Below are positions 7,560 through 13,762 of a stretch of DNA of 13,762 nt, in pieces. Position numbers and translations under genes: made by a program. The notes beneath the pieces are model-generated. The model did no database searches. It saw only the letters and a program-made list of their open reading frames with translations, and was not told the DNA's origin. Source of the stretch: an uncultured Eggerthellaceae bacterium (GTDB taxonomy: Bacteria > Actinomycetota > Coriobacteriia > Coriobacteriales > Eggerthellaceae); contig CAKTWD010000035.1 of the NCBI GenBank assembly GCA_934630485.1, positions 1 through 13,762 of the forward strand. Reading direction: 5' to 3'. Every line of letters begins with the position of its first letter. Position 1 is the stretch's first letter.

Positions 7560-8495
7560 TTACTCAGAAATGGTCTTCGTTGAGATGATATTGTTCGGCG
7601 AGATGAGCACCGCAGCAATGGTCCCGCGATCGCGACGATCCACCACATAAGCGTTGCTCTTCTTCAACTTATGCGACGAGGCAGAGGAAGTCGAGCTTGA
7701 GGCGGAAGAAGCAGAAGAAGATGCCGATCCAGCCGAAGCGGCCTTTTCTGCATCAAGCGCAGATTTTGCCTCCGTTTCCGCGCGCGCCGCATCGGCTTTC
7801 TTCTCGATCTCAGCTTGCTCGGCAGCGGTCAAAGATTCGACGTTGTCTGCATTCTGGCCATCTTCGGTTGCCGCCCCGCGAGGCTCATCGTCAGCCGACT
7901 CTCCCTCGGCGGTCTCTTGATTCTCGGACAACGAATCACCCTGCTCTTCGGACTCGATAAGCTCATCTTTCGGGGATTCGCCAAGCTGCAAGATCACATC
8001 GACGCCATCGACCGATTCAAGATATTCGTTTTCGGAGTACTCCAATGCCACGACGATGTCGACATGACGCTGGGCGAAAAGGGCGATCTGCCGATCGATC
8101 GAAAGATACGGCGTGTCCTTATCTACCGGCATGAAACCGATGCGATACCCGTTATGCAAAAGCACAAATGATTCCGCGTACCTAAAGCCGTTGGTACGCA
8201 GCGAAAACACGTTGGCACCCTTGTCGCCATACGACTTCTTGGTGTCCGCCAGCAGCACCGTAGACGAAACACGGTCATCAGCCATCGGTTTGACGGGGGC
8301 TGCCTGCGGCGCGTCAGTGCCCTCATAGAGCACAACCACGTAGCCCTCCATGTTTCCCACGGTGTCGTCGATGGTGGTTGCCGCTAGATTCCACTTGTGA
8401 CCGTTGGTCAGGTAGAACCCGAAGAACCCAGCGCCGCCCAAAAGCAGCGCCATCAAAAGCACCAAGGCGATTATTTCTCGTTTTCGCTTATCCAT
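7560..8495 (-). CDS. Membrane-anchored protein of unknown function, possible degenerate phosphoesterase fold
   Basis: I do not recognise this 311-residue protein with certainty. It starts MDKRKREIIALVLLMALLLG: a basic cytoplasmic end followed by one membrane segment (about 8-28), giving a single-pass protein with an external domain. Residues about 50-170 suggest a cut-down calcineurin/CapA-like fold, ending HVDIVVALEYSENEYLESVD and then GVDVIL, like the end of 5'-nucleotidase catalytic domains. The metal ligands (DxH, GNHD, GHxH) are absent. An acidic linker (about 172-250) leads to a Ser/Ala repeat (about 256-274), then a basic KLKK and a short conserved-looking tail (YVVDRRDRGTIAAVLISPNN). 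It starts 14 bp after uvrA without a clear Shine-Dalgarno, so it is probably cotranscribed with, and coupled to, uvrA. The fold call is tentative. Confidence 0.8.
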   Translation of the reverse strand: MDKRKREIIALVLLMALLLGGAGFFGFYLTNGHKWNLAATTIDDTVGNMEGYVVVLYEGTDAPQAAPVKPMADDRVSSTVLLADTKKSYGDKGANVFSLRTNGFRYAESFVLLHNGYRIGFMPVDKDTPYLSIDRQIALFAQRHVDIVVALEYSENEYLESVDGVDVILQLGESPKDELIESEEQGDSLSENQETAEGESADDEPRGAATEDGQNADNVESLTAAEQAEIEKKADAARAETEAKSALDAEKAASAGSASSSASSASSSTSSASSHKLKKSNAYVVDRRDRGTIAAVLISPNNIISTKTISE

Positions 8496-8509
8496 AGCCG
8501 TTGATGATA

Positions 8510-11389
8510 CTACTTGGCGAGGATCTTCTTAAGGAACGCACCGGTATAACTACCGGGAACCTCGGCGACGTGCTCGGGAGTTCCGTACGCCACGACCGTG
8601 CCGCCGCCGTCGCCGCCCTCGGGACCCATATCGATGATACGGTCAGCCGACTTGATGACGTCAAGGTTGTGCTCGATGACAAGCACGGTGTTGCCAGCGT
8701 CGACAAGACGCTGAAGAACTTCGAGCAGCTGACGGACATCCTCGAAATGAAGGCCCGTGGTGGGCTCGTCCAGAATATAGAACGTTTTGCCCGTTTGACG
8801 TTTCTGGAGCTCGCTGGAAAGCTTGACGCGCTGCGCCTCGCCACCGGAAAGCGTCGTTGCGGGCTGGCCAAGCCTGATATAGCCCAACCCGACATCGTGA
8901 AACGTGTCGAGCTTTCGCTTGATGCCCGGGATGTTCGTGAAGAACTCACGCGCCTCGTCAACGGTCATGTCAAGCACCTGCGAGATGTTCTTGCCGCGGT
9001 ACGTAACCTGAAGCGTCTCACGGTTGTAGCGATCGCCGCCACAAACCTCACAGGGGACGTAAATATCGGGAAGGAAGTGCATCTCGATCTTGATCTGGCC
9101 ATCGCCCTTGCATGCCTCGCAACGACCGCCCTTCACATTGAACGAGAAGCGGCCCGGCGAGTAACCGCGCGCCTTCGACTCGCTTGTCGAAGCGAACAGC
9201 GCGCGAATGTCGTCCCATAGTCCGATATACGTTGCAGGGTTCGAGCGTGGTGTGCGGCCAATGGGGCTCTGATCGATGTTAATCGCCTTGTCGATTGCCT
9301 CAAGACCAGAAATCTTGCGATATGCGCCCGTGCGCTTGCGCGCATGGTTGATCTGGTTGGAGAGGATCGGCGCCAAAGTGTCGGTTACCAGGGAGCTTTT
9401 ACCCGAACCCGAAACACCTGTGACAACCGTCAGCGTGCCAAGCTCGATTTCGATCGAAACGTTCTTCAAGTTGTTCTCGGAAGCGCCGACCAGCTTGATC
9501 TTGCCCTTCTTCGGGTTGCGTCGTTCTTTCGGAACGGCGATTTCCTTCGCGCCCGAAAGGTATTGTCCGGTAATCGATTCAGGATTGGCCATGATATCTT
9601 CAGGCCTGCCTGCGGCAACAACGTAACCGCCTAGCTCGCCGGCACCAGGGCCCATATCGACCACGTAATCGGCAGTGCAGATGGTATCTTCGTCGTGCTC
9701 GACCACGATAACGGTGTTGCCCAAATCACGAAGACGCTGCAACGTGGCAATGAGCCTTTCGTTGTCGCGCTGATGCAAACCGATAGATGGCTCGTCAAGA
9801 ATGTAAAGCACGCCCATAAGGCCGGCGCCGATCTGCGTGGCCAAGCGGATACGCTGCGCCTCGCCACCGGAAAGCGTGGCGGTAGCGCGCTCAAGCGTCA
9901 GGTAGTCAAGACCAACGTCCACCAAGAACTGCAAGCGCGCGATGATTTCCTTGACGATGGGGCCGGCAATGCGCTCATCGGCTCCAGAAAACGACAAGCC
10001 CTTGAAGAACACGAGCGAATCGCGAGCGCTGAGGTTGCAGACGTCGAAGATGGACTTGCCGTTGATGGTAACGGCAAGGATTTCGGGCTTCAGGCGCTTT
10101 CCGCCGCACGTAGGGCACGGAATGGTTGAGAAATACTGCTGGTACTTCTCGCGTTGCATGTCGCTTGAGGCATCGTGGAGTTTTTCCTCGATGGCCTTGA
10201 TAGCGCCATGCCACTCGATGTACCAGTAGGTTTCGCGGCCGTCGACAATGTGGTAATCGACGCGAACACGACCTTTCACGCCATGTAGAATGCCTTTGCG
10301 TACCTTTGCGGGAAGATCCTCCCACGGCGTTTGGTCATCAGCGCCCAAATGATTCGCCACGGCGTTGATGACCTGAGGGAAATAATTGCCAGACTTGAAC
10401 GGCGCAATGGCACCTTCGGAAAGAGACAAGGTCTTATCAGGAACAAGAAGGTCAGGGTCGACCTCCTCGCGACTGCCGATGCCCGTGCAATCGGGACAAG
10501 CACCGTACGGCGCATTGAAGGAGAAGTCACGCGGCTGAAGCTCGTCCATGGAGTGACCGTGCTCGGGGCATGCAAGCGCAAGCGAGAAGACGTACTCACC
10601 CGGGCCCAGACCGCCTTTAGCGCCCGACGAGACCTTGCTTTCGCCAAGCGGGTCGCCGCTCTTGTCAAGCAGCTGCACCAGCACGCGTCCCTCGGCGATA
10701 GTGGTGGCAAGCTCAACCGCTTCCGCCACGCGACCGAGCGATTGGGGCTTCAGGACCACACGATCGACAACAACGTCGATGAAATGCTTGATCTGCTTGT
10801 TCAGCGTGATTTCTTCGTCCGTCAGACGACGAACCTCGCCATCGATGCGAACGCGAGCGAATCCCTCTTTGGCAAGATCTTTGAACAGCTTCGTGAACTC
10901 GCCCTTGCGACCTGCAATAACGGGAGCCATGATCATTGCGCGCGTGCCTTCGGGGGCAAGGCGCATGATCTCGTCGGTTACCTGGTCGGTTGTCTGCTTT
11001 TTGATTTCGCGTCCGCATTCGGGGCAATGGGGAACACCAACGCGCGCGTAAAGAAGACGCAGGTAATCATAAATTTCAGTAGTGGTGCCCACAGTTGAGC
11101 GCGGGTTTCGCGAGGTGGTTTTCTGATCGATTGAGACCGCCGGTGAAAGACCGTCGATGCTATCGAGATCGGGCTTGCTCATTTGCCCCAAGAACATGCG
11201 CGCGTAGCTGGACAGACTTTCAACATAGCGGCGCTGACCCTCGGCGTACATGGTGTCGAACGCCAAGCTTGACTTGCCCGAACCAGACAAACCCGTGATA
11301 ACGACAAGTTCGTCACGCGGGATTTCAAGATCGATGTTCTTCAGATTGTGCTCGCGAGCACCCTTTATGACGATGGACTTCTGTCCCAT
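8510..11389 (-). CDS. uvrA: UvrABC system protein A (damage-recognition ATPase)
   Basis: UvrA is the damage-sensing dimeric ABC ATPase of nucleotide excision repair, which loads UvrB at lesions. The 959-residue protein has two ABC modules. The first has Walker A GLSGSGKSS (K39), signature LSGGEAQRIRLATQIG and Walker B YILDEPSIGLH. The second has Walker A GVSGSGKSS (K664), signature LSGGEAQRVKLSSEL and Walker B YILDEPTTGLH. Zinc-type cysteine pairs appear as CPEC, CPDC, CPTC and CEAC...CEVC. I prefer the ATG at 11389 (MGQKSIVIKGAREHNLKNID), matching the family N-terminus. An in-frame ATG at 11407 would add six residues and has no adjacent ribosome-binding site. A LexA-like box at the promoter suggests SOS control. 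A membrane-protein gene follows after 14 bp. Confidence 0.97.
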   Translation of the reverse strand: MGQKSIVIKGAREHNLKNIDLEIPRDELVVITGLSGSGKSSLAFDTMYAEGQRRYVESLSSYARMFLGQMSKPDLDSIDGLSPAVSIDQKTTSRNPRSTVGTTTEIYDYLRLLYARVGVPHCPECGREIKKQTTDQVTDEIMRLAPEGTRAMIMAPVIAGRKGEFTKLFKDLAKEGFARVRIDGEVRRLTDEEITLNKQIKHFIDVVVDRVVLKPQSLGRVAEAVELATTIAEGRVLVQLLDKSGDPLGESKVSSGAKGGLGPGEYVFSLALACPEHGHSMDELQPRDFSFNAPYGACPDCTGIGSREEVDPDLLVPDKTLSLSEGAIAPFKSGNYFPQVINAVANHLGADDQTPWEDLPAKVRKGILHGVKGRVRVDYHIVDGRETYWYIEWHGAIKAIEEKLHDASSDMQREKYQQYFSTIPCPTCGGKRLKPEILAVTINGKSIFDVCNLSARDSLVFFKGLSFSGADERIAGPIVKEIIARLQFLVDVGLDYLTLERATATLSGGEAQRIRLATQIGAGLMGVLYILDEPSIGLHQRDNERLIATLQRLRDLGNTVIVVEHDEDTICTADYVVDMGPGAGELGGYVVAAGRPEDIMANPESITGQYLSGAKEIAVPKERRNPKKGKIKLVGASENNLKNVSIEIELGTLTVVTGVSGSGKSSLVTDTLAPILSNQINHARKRTGAYRKISGLEAIDKAINIDQSPIGRTPRSNPATYIGLWDDIRALFASTSESKARGYSPGRFSFNVKGGRCEACKGDGQIKIEMHFLPDIYVPCEVCGGDRYNRETLQVTYRGKNISQVLDMTVDEAREFFTNIPGIKRKLDTFHDVGLGYIRLGQPATTLSGGEAQRVKLSSELQKRQTGKTFYILDEPTTGLHFEDVRQLLEVLQRLVDAGNTVLVIEHNLDVIKSADRIIDMGPEGGDGGGTVVAYGTPEHVAEVPGSYTGAFLKKILAK
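8829..8854. repeat. 26-bp direct repeat in uvrA, copy encoding the second ABC signature
   Basis: These 26 bases are identical to 9852-9877, 1,023 bp away in the same orientation. Both encode TLSGGEAQR, the signature motif of each ABC module, with identical codons. Amino-acid conservation explains the similarity, but exact synonymous identity is more than required. Confidence 0.85.
9852..9877. repeat. 26-bp direct repeat in uvrA, copy encoding the first ABC signature
   Basis: This is the partner of 8829-8854, in the first ABC module. The shared run is cgctgcgcctcg followed by ccaccggaaagcgt on the plus strand. Flanking bases diverge immediately on both sides. Confidence 0.85.
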
Positions 11390-11429
11390 TGATCTTTCGC
11401 CCTTCATGATTCGCGACGGCCGAAGCCAT
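11325..11429 (-). other. Out-of-frame leader ORF overlapping the uvrA start
   Basis: The best Shine-Dalgarno before uvrA (AGAGGAGAAGG, around 11430-11440) sits four bases from an ATG at 11429, which opens a 34-codon frame (MASAVANHEGRKINGTEVHR onward) out of register with uvrA. It ends inside uvrA at 11325. It may be an accidental frame, with the purine-rich tract serving uvrA at a distance, or an upstream ORF that moderates uvrA translation. No protein family is recognisable. Confidence 0.25.
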
Positions 11430-11449
11430 CCTTCTCCTCTTTCGGTCTC

Positions 11450-11455
11450 ATTTTA
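11450..11455 (-). promoter_or_regulatory. Candidate -10 element of uvrA
   Basis: On the minus strand this is TAAAAT, five of six matches to TATAAT, with the expected start near 11443 and a leader of about 54 bases to the ATG at 11389. The hexamer 17 bp upstream (TTTCCT) is a poor -35. The LexA-like box occupies the spacer immediately upstream. Confidence 0.55.
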
Positions 11456-11468
11456 GAACGCTTGTTCC
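11455..11468. promoter_or_regulatory. LexA (SOS) box at the uvrA promoter
   Basis: The sequence AGAACGCTTGTTCC contains GAAC-N4-GTTC, the core of the LexA/DinR operator of Bacillus and Actinobacteria (consensus CGAACRNRYGTTCG). Both half-sites are intact; deviations are the outermost bases and one inner position. It abuts the -10-like TAAAAT of uvrA, so bound LexA would block RNA polymerase. uvrA is a standard SOS target in many bacteria, which supports the call. Confidence 0.72.
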
Positions 11469-11537
11469 CAAGAGGAAATGGCGAGAAACCGCACCACAAG
11501 AATACAAAAGTTTGTTCGATAAAGAACGAGCAGAAGA

Positions 11538-11577
11538 GCCCCACGCGAAGCGCGGAAAACGCGCCGAGCGTAGGGGC
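11538..11577. other. GC-rich branched hairpin
   Basis: GCCCC-ACGC (11538-11546) pairs with GCGT-A-GGGGC (11568-11577), with a single bulged A. An inner stem GCGCG/CGCGC (11550-11554, 11560-11564) is capped by GAAAA. Neither strand has a following thymine run, so it is not an obvious terminator; it may belong to a structured RNA or a DNA cruciform. Confidence 0.4.
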
Positions 11578-11641
11578 AATCATAAAAAAGCCTCCGATAC
11601 CCCCGACGCTGTAAACGTTTCCTAGGAGTGAAGGGGGGGGA

Positions 11642-11887
11642 CTAAATGAAGTGTGTCACGATGACCACCACGAACGCAATGATACCCCTCGACTCGATCA
11701 AGCTTTCCAGGGCGCAAAAAGAAAAAACGAAGCCAAGGATTATTCGATCAACATCTGCGCCATAGATTGCAAAGGCGGTGTGGGGGCCGTCATCAACAAA
11801 AACTGGCATGGGCTGGAAACCGATTCGATCAGAACCCCAAGCCAGGGGCCCGCCTTTCGGGCTCCCCCCATGTGATAAAACCGTCAC
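11642..11887 (-). CDS. Possible small membrane peptide gene overlapping the xerC stop
   Basis: A GTG at 11887 overlaps the xerC TGA by four bases (GTGA), a pattern typical of coupled genes, and opens 81 codons. The C-terminal half is hydrophobic in two runs: IILGFVFSFCALESLI and GIIAFVVVIVTHFI. The pattern ALESLIESRGIIAFVVVIVT loosely recalls short holin-like or type I toxin peptides, but charged residues and the lack of an internal ATG weaken this. The hairpin at 11845-11866 lies inside the frame, arguing for untranslated sequence. No family recognised; it may be a chance frame or relic. Confidence 0.22.
   Translation of the reverse strand: MTVLSHGGSPKGGPLAWGSDRIGFQPMPVFVDDGPHTAFAIYGADVDRIILGFVFSFCALESLIESRGIIAFVVVIVTHFI
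11646..11765 (+). CDS. Possible 39-residue basic peptide ORF downstream of a G8 tract
   Basis: The ATG at 11646 lies five bases after eight consecutive G residues that could act as a crude ribosome-binding site; AGGAG is further upstream at 11624-11628. The peptide begins MKCVTMTTTNAMIPLDSIKL and ends in a Lys/Arg-rich tail. No family is recognisable and no promoter is evident. It is antisense to the minus-strand hydrophobic frame. Probably fortuitous. Confidence 0.12.
   Translation: MKCVTMTTTNAMIPLDSIKLSRAQKEKTKPRIIRSTSAP
11845..11866 (-). terminator. Candidate hairpin terminator downstream of xerC
   Basis: GGGGCCCG (11845-11852) pairs with CGGG-C-(T)-CCC (11858-11866) around a five-base loop, an 8-bp stem with one bulge. 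It begins 18 bases after the xerC stop on the minus strand. The sequence after the stem is TGGCTTGGGG, not a thymine run, so termination may be inefficient or factor-dependent. Confidence 0.45.
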
Positions 11888-12912
11888 CCGCGAGGATGTG
11901 CCCGACGATGCACCTGCTTCAAACGAGTGGGGGTCAGATGCGTGTAGATCTGCGTGGTTGACAAGCTGGAGTGACCAAGCATTTCCTGAACGCTTCGCAG
12001 ATCAGCCCCGCCGGCCAACAAATCAGTTGCAAACGTATGACGCATGTCATGAGGCGAAAGGGAATCATCAAGCCCGGCCTCGCGCACCGTCTCCTTGAAC
12101 ATCTTGCGCATGGCATCGGTGCCCATTTGGTTCCCGCGCGTCGACACGAAAAAATATGACGACGACTTGTCGCGCAAAAGCGCAGGCCGGTAATCGTAGA
12201 AATATCGCTTCATGGTCTCGATGCAAAGGTCGTGAAGCGGGATGATGCGCTCTTTCCCGCCCTTGCCGAAAACCTTCACCTGACACTGATCGAAATCAAC
12301 GCAATCACTGCGCAAGCCCGAAGCTTCCGAAATACGGGCACCGCATGCGTACAGGAATTCCAACAAGGCCTGATCACGCATAGCAGCAGCCCTTGTAAGC
12401 TCATCGGTTGCCTGATCGGCGTGCGAGAAACGGACGCTCAACAGTTTGACCATATCATTCGGAGCGATGACAGTCGGCAAGCTTCGACTGTTTCTGGGAC
12501 CTTGAAGAGCACTAGCAGGGTCGCCTTCGATAATGCCCTTAACGTGCAACCACTGGAAGAAACCGCGCAATGATGAAAGATGCCGATTCACCGTCGCACG
12601 CTCATAACGAGCGCGATCAAGATCTCCCAAATACGCACGTAAATCACGATGCGAAACAAGGAGCGGGTCAATCTCGTGCGACGCGCACCAACGGATATAC
12701 GCGTCAAGGTCGCGCGTGTATGCACGAACCGTATGAGGTGACGCACCGCGTTCCGCCTCAAGCTCGAAGCAGTAATCCTCCGTCAAAGACCGAGCACGCT
12801 CGATGGATGCCTTATCGAAAGAGGGGGCTTCACCGGCCCCTTTCTTCCCTTTTCTTGCAGACGTGCGCGTTTTTGGACGCAACAGCGCGTTGTCGTCGGT
12901 TGGTTCGCTCAT
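11884..12912 (-). CDS. xerC: XerC-type tyrosine recombinase
   Basis: This 342-residue site-specific recombinase likely resolves chromosome dimers at dif. It has a basic N-terminal extension (about 1-35), a SAM-like core-binding domain (about 40-130, including SPHTVRAYTRDLDAYIRW) and the catalytic domain. All six catalytic residues are visible: R193 (ARISE), K217 (FGKGGKER), H288 and R291 (SPHDMRHTFA), H314 (LGHSSLSTTQIY) and Y323. Their spacing matches E. coli XerD (24 from R to K, 26 between the histidines, 9 to the tyrosine). I chose the ATG at 12912, one base after the trmFO stop (TAGCATG); a longer open frame upstream only overlaps trmFO. The trmFO-xerC order is also found in Firmicutes, favouring a housekeeping Xer over an integrase, though XerC versus XerD cannot be fixed here. 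Confidence 0.92.
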   Translation of the reverse strand: MSEPTDDNALLRPKTRTSARKGKKGAGEAPSFDKASIERARSLTEDYCFELEAERGASPHTVRAYTRDLDAYIRWCASHEIDPLLVSHRDLRAYLGDLDRARYERATVNRHLSSLRGFFQWLHVKGIIEGDPASALQGPRNSRSLPTVIAPNDMVKLLSVRFSHADQATDELTRAAAMRDQALLEFLYACGARISEASGLRSDCVDFDQCQVKVFGKGGKERIIPLHDLCIETMKRYFYDYRPALLRDKSSSYFFVSTRGNQMGTDAMRKMFKETVREAGLDDSLSPHDMRHTFATDLLAGGADLRSVQEMLGHSSLSTTQIYTHLTPTRLKQVHRRAHPRG

Positions 12913-12913
12913 G

Positions 12914-13762
12914 CTAAAGCAACCCGCAAGCCACAAGGGCTTCCTTGTACTGCGCAAGAGCCTTGGAGCCACGCTCGGCATAAGCGGCATAGCGTTGCTG
13001 CTTGTTGCGAATATGCTGATCGAGCGGCGCCATGATACCGAAATTGACGTGCATGGGCTGGTAATCAGTGGTGTTCGGGTCGACAGAGTGATCGATAAGC
13101 GCGCCGAATACCGTGTCATGCGGAAGGACCGGAGCTTCGATGCCGGCAAAAAGAGCCGCAACGGAAAGAGCCACGTGCAATCCCGACCTGATAGCCTCGC
13201 AATAGCCTTCAGTGCCGCACAGCTGACCTGCGGTGAACACAGGTATGCCAAGCGCATCCGAGGCGCACTGAAGCTGAAGGGCCGAATCCAGAAGACGCGG
13301 TGCATCGATGAAGGTATTTCGATGCATGACGCCGTATCGCGCGAACTCAGCATTCTCGAGACCGGGGATCATCTGGAACACGCGCTTCTGCTCGCCGAAC
13401 TTAAGGTTCGTCTGAAAGCCAACAAGGTTGAAGCTGTTCTCGCCGGAATCCTCCGCGCGCAACTGGACGGCTGCCCAAGGGCGCCTGCCTGTTCGAGGAT
13501 CGGTCAAACCAACGGGTTTGAGGGCGCCGAAGCGCGGTGCATCGGCGCCTTTTCGGGCGATCTCCTCGATAGGCTGGCAAGCCTGGAACAGTTCCTTTGT
13601 TTCGAAATCGCGCATGATAACGCGATCCGCCTGAAGAAGCTCAGCGATGAAGGCCTCGTACTCTTCTTTTGTGAACGGGGCATTCAGGTAGTCGCCCTGA
13701 GCCGCGCCGTCGGCGCCAACCGAATCCTCGTAGCGGCTCTGCCTGAAGACCTTCGTCATATC
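12914..13762 (-). CDS. trmFO: TrmFO, folate-dependent tRNA (uracil-54-C5) methyltransferase, 5' end missing
   Basis: TrmFO uses FAD and 5,10-methylenetetrahydrofolate to make ribothymidine at position 54 of tRNA. The 282 visible codons are the C-terminal two thirds of a protein usually around 435-450 residues. The frame continues through the window edge; the Met at 13759 is internal, corresponding to the family's DMDKVFR-like segment. Visible hallmarks are FQACQPIEEIA, whose cysteine (codon 13577-13579) aligns with the reported catalytic Cys of TrmFO, KPVGLTDPRTGRRPWAAVQL, FQMIPGLENAEFARYGVMHR and AGQLCGTEGYCEAIRSGL. The C-terminus (NFGIMAPLDQHIRNKQQRYA) is complete, ending in TAG at 12914. 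It directly precedes xerC with a one-base gap, so the two are probably one transcript. Confidence 0.95.
   Translation of the reverse strand, partial: DMTKVFRQSRYEDSVGADGAAQGDYLNAPFTKEEYEAFIAELLQADRVIMRDFETKELFQACQPIEEIARKGADAPRFGALKPVGLTDPRTGRRPWAAVQLRAEDSGENSFNLVGFQTNLKFGEQKRVFQMIPGLENAEFARYGVMHRNTFIDAPRLLDSALQLQCASDALGIPVFTAGQLCGTEGYCEAIRSGLHVALSVAALFAGIEAPVLPHDTVFGALIDHSVDPNTTDYQPMHVNFGIMAPLDQHIRNKQQRYAAYAERGSKALAQYKEALVACGLL

Larger units (their letters stand above)
11469..11883. other. Gene-poor intergenic region between uvrA promoter and xerC
   Basis: About 415 bp without a recognisable gene. It contains an inverted repeat GTTC-N6-GAAC (11514-11527), a GC-rich branched hairpin (11538-11577), the 8-bp palindromes AAACGTTT (11613-11620) and TCCTAGGA (11620-11627), a run of eight G (11633-11640), a short plus-strand ORF (11646-11765), a minus-strand ORF overlapping the xerC stop, and a hairpin downstream of xerC (11845-11866). 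I looked for SRP RNA, RNase P, tmRNA, tRNA and dif-like signatures and saw none. It could be a decayed gene or a small-RNA locus. Confidence 0.6.

Noticed and set aside
11514..11527. GTTC-N6-GAAC as a second SOS box upstream of uvrA
   Set aside because: Half-site orientation and spacing are wrong for LexA (GAAC-N4-GTTC) and it lies away from any promoter element.
11884..12912. Tyrosine recombinase as a phage or genomic-island integrase
   Set aside because: It sits one base after trmFO as in housekeeping xerC loci, has XerD-like catalytic spacing, and no attachment repeats or cargo genes are present.
12913..13353. Upstream extension of the xerC frame by 147 codons
   Set aside because: It lies wholly inside trmFO in another frame; the ATG at 12912 right after the trmFO stop gives a normal-length Xer protein.

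Overview
This 13.8 kb window is a compact, mid-to-high G+C bacterial chromosome segment dominated by DNA-repair and housekeeping genes. It most resembles a Gram-positive actinobacterium, probably class Coriobacteriia (Eggerthella/Slackia-like). The reasons are the rapZ-yvcK-type gene pair, the GAGR-type Walker A of RapZ, the folate-dependent TrmFO next to a XerC-type recombinase, and a LexA-like box of the GAAC-N4-GTTC class. That placement is inference; there is no rRNA or tRNA in the window to settle it.

Layout, left to right. A minus-strand block holds the 5' end of a probable yvcK/glmR gene (1-149), rapZ (149-1135) and uvrC (1212-3296). A 172-bp divergent promoter region separates uvrC from the plus-strand operon sbcD-sbcC (3469-7406). 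A strong hairpin terminator (7502-7535) lies between sbcC and the convergent minus-strand pair made of uvrA (8510-11389) and a downstream gene for an unrecognised membrane-anchored protein (7560-8495). An otherwise gene-poor stretch of about 480 bp (11408-11883) carries the SOS-type uvrA promoter, GC-rich hairpins, a G8 tract and weak small ORFs. The right end is a minus-strand pair, a Xer tyrosine recombinase (11884-12912) and the C-terminal two thirds of trmFO (12914 to the window edge), separated by one base.

Functionally, uvrA and uvrC supply nucleotide excision repair. SbcCD is a nuclease that processes hairpins and blocked DNA ends. The Xer recombinase would act in chromosome dimer resolution. 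RapZ and the YvcK-like protein belong to cell-envelope or amino-sugar regulation. Regulation is the most informative part: uvrA has a near-consensus LexA box abutting its -10, while uvrC and sbcD each have a different palindrome at their putative transcription starts.

No CRISPR array, clear insertion sequence, rRNA or tRNA was seen. Nothing here amounts to a clearly new biological system. The least-explained items are the membrane-anchored protein encoded behind uvrA, which looks like a catalytically dead phosphoesterase fold, and the xerC-uvrA intergenic stretch.
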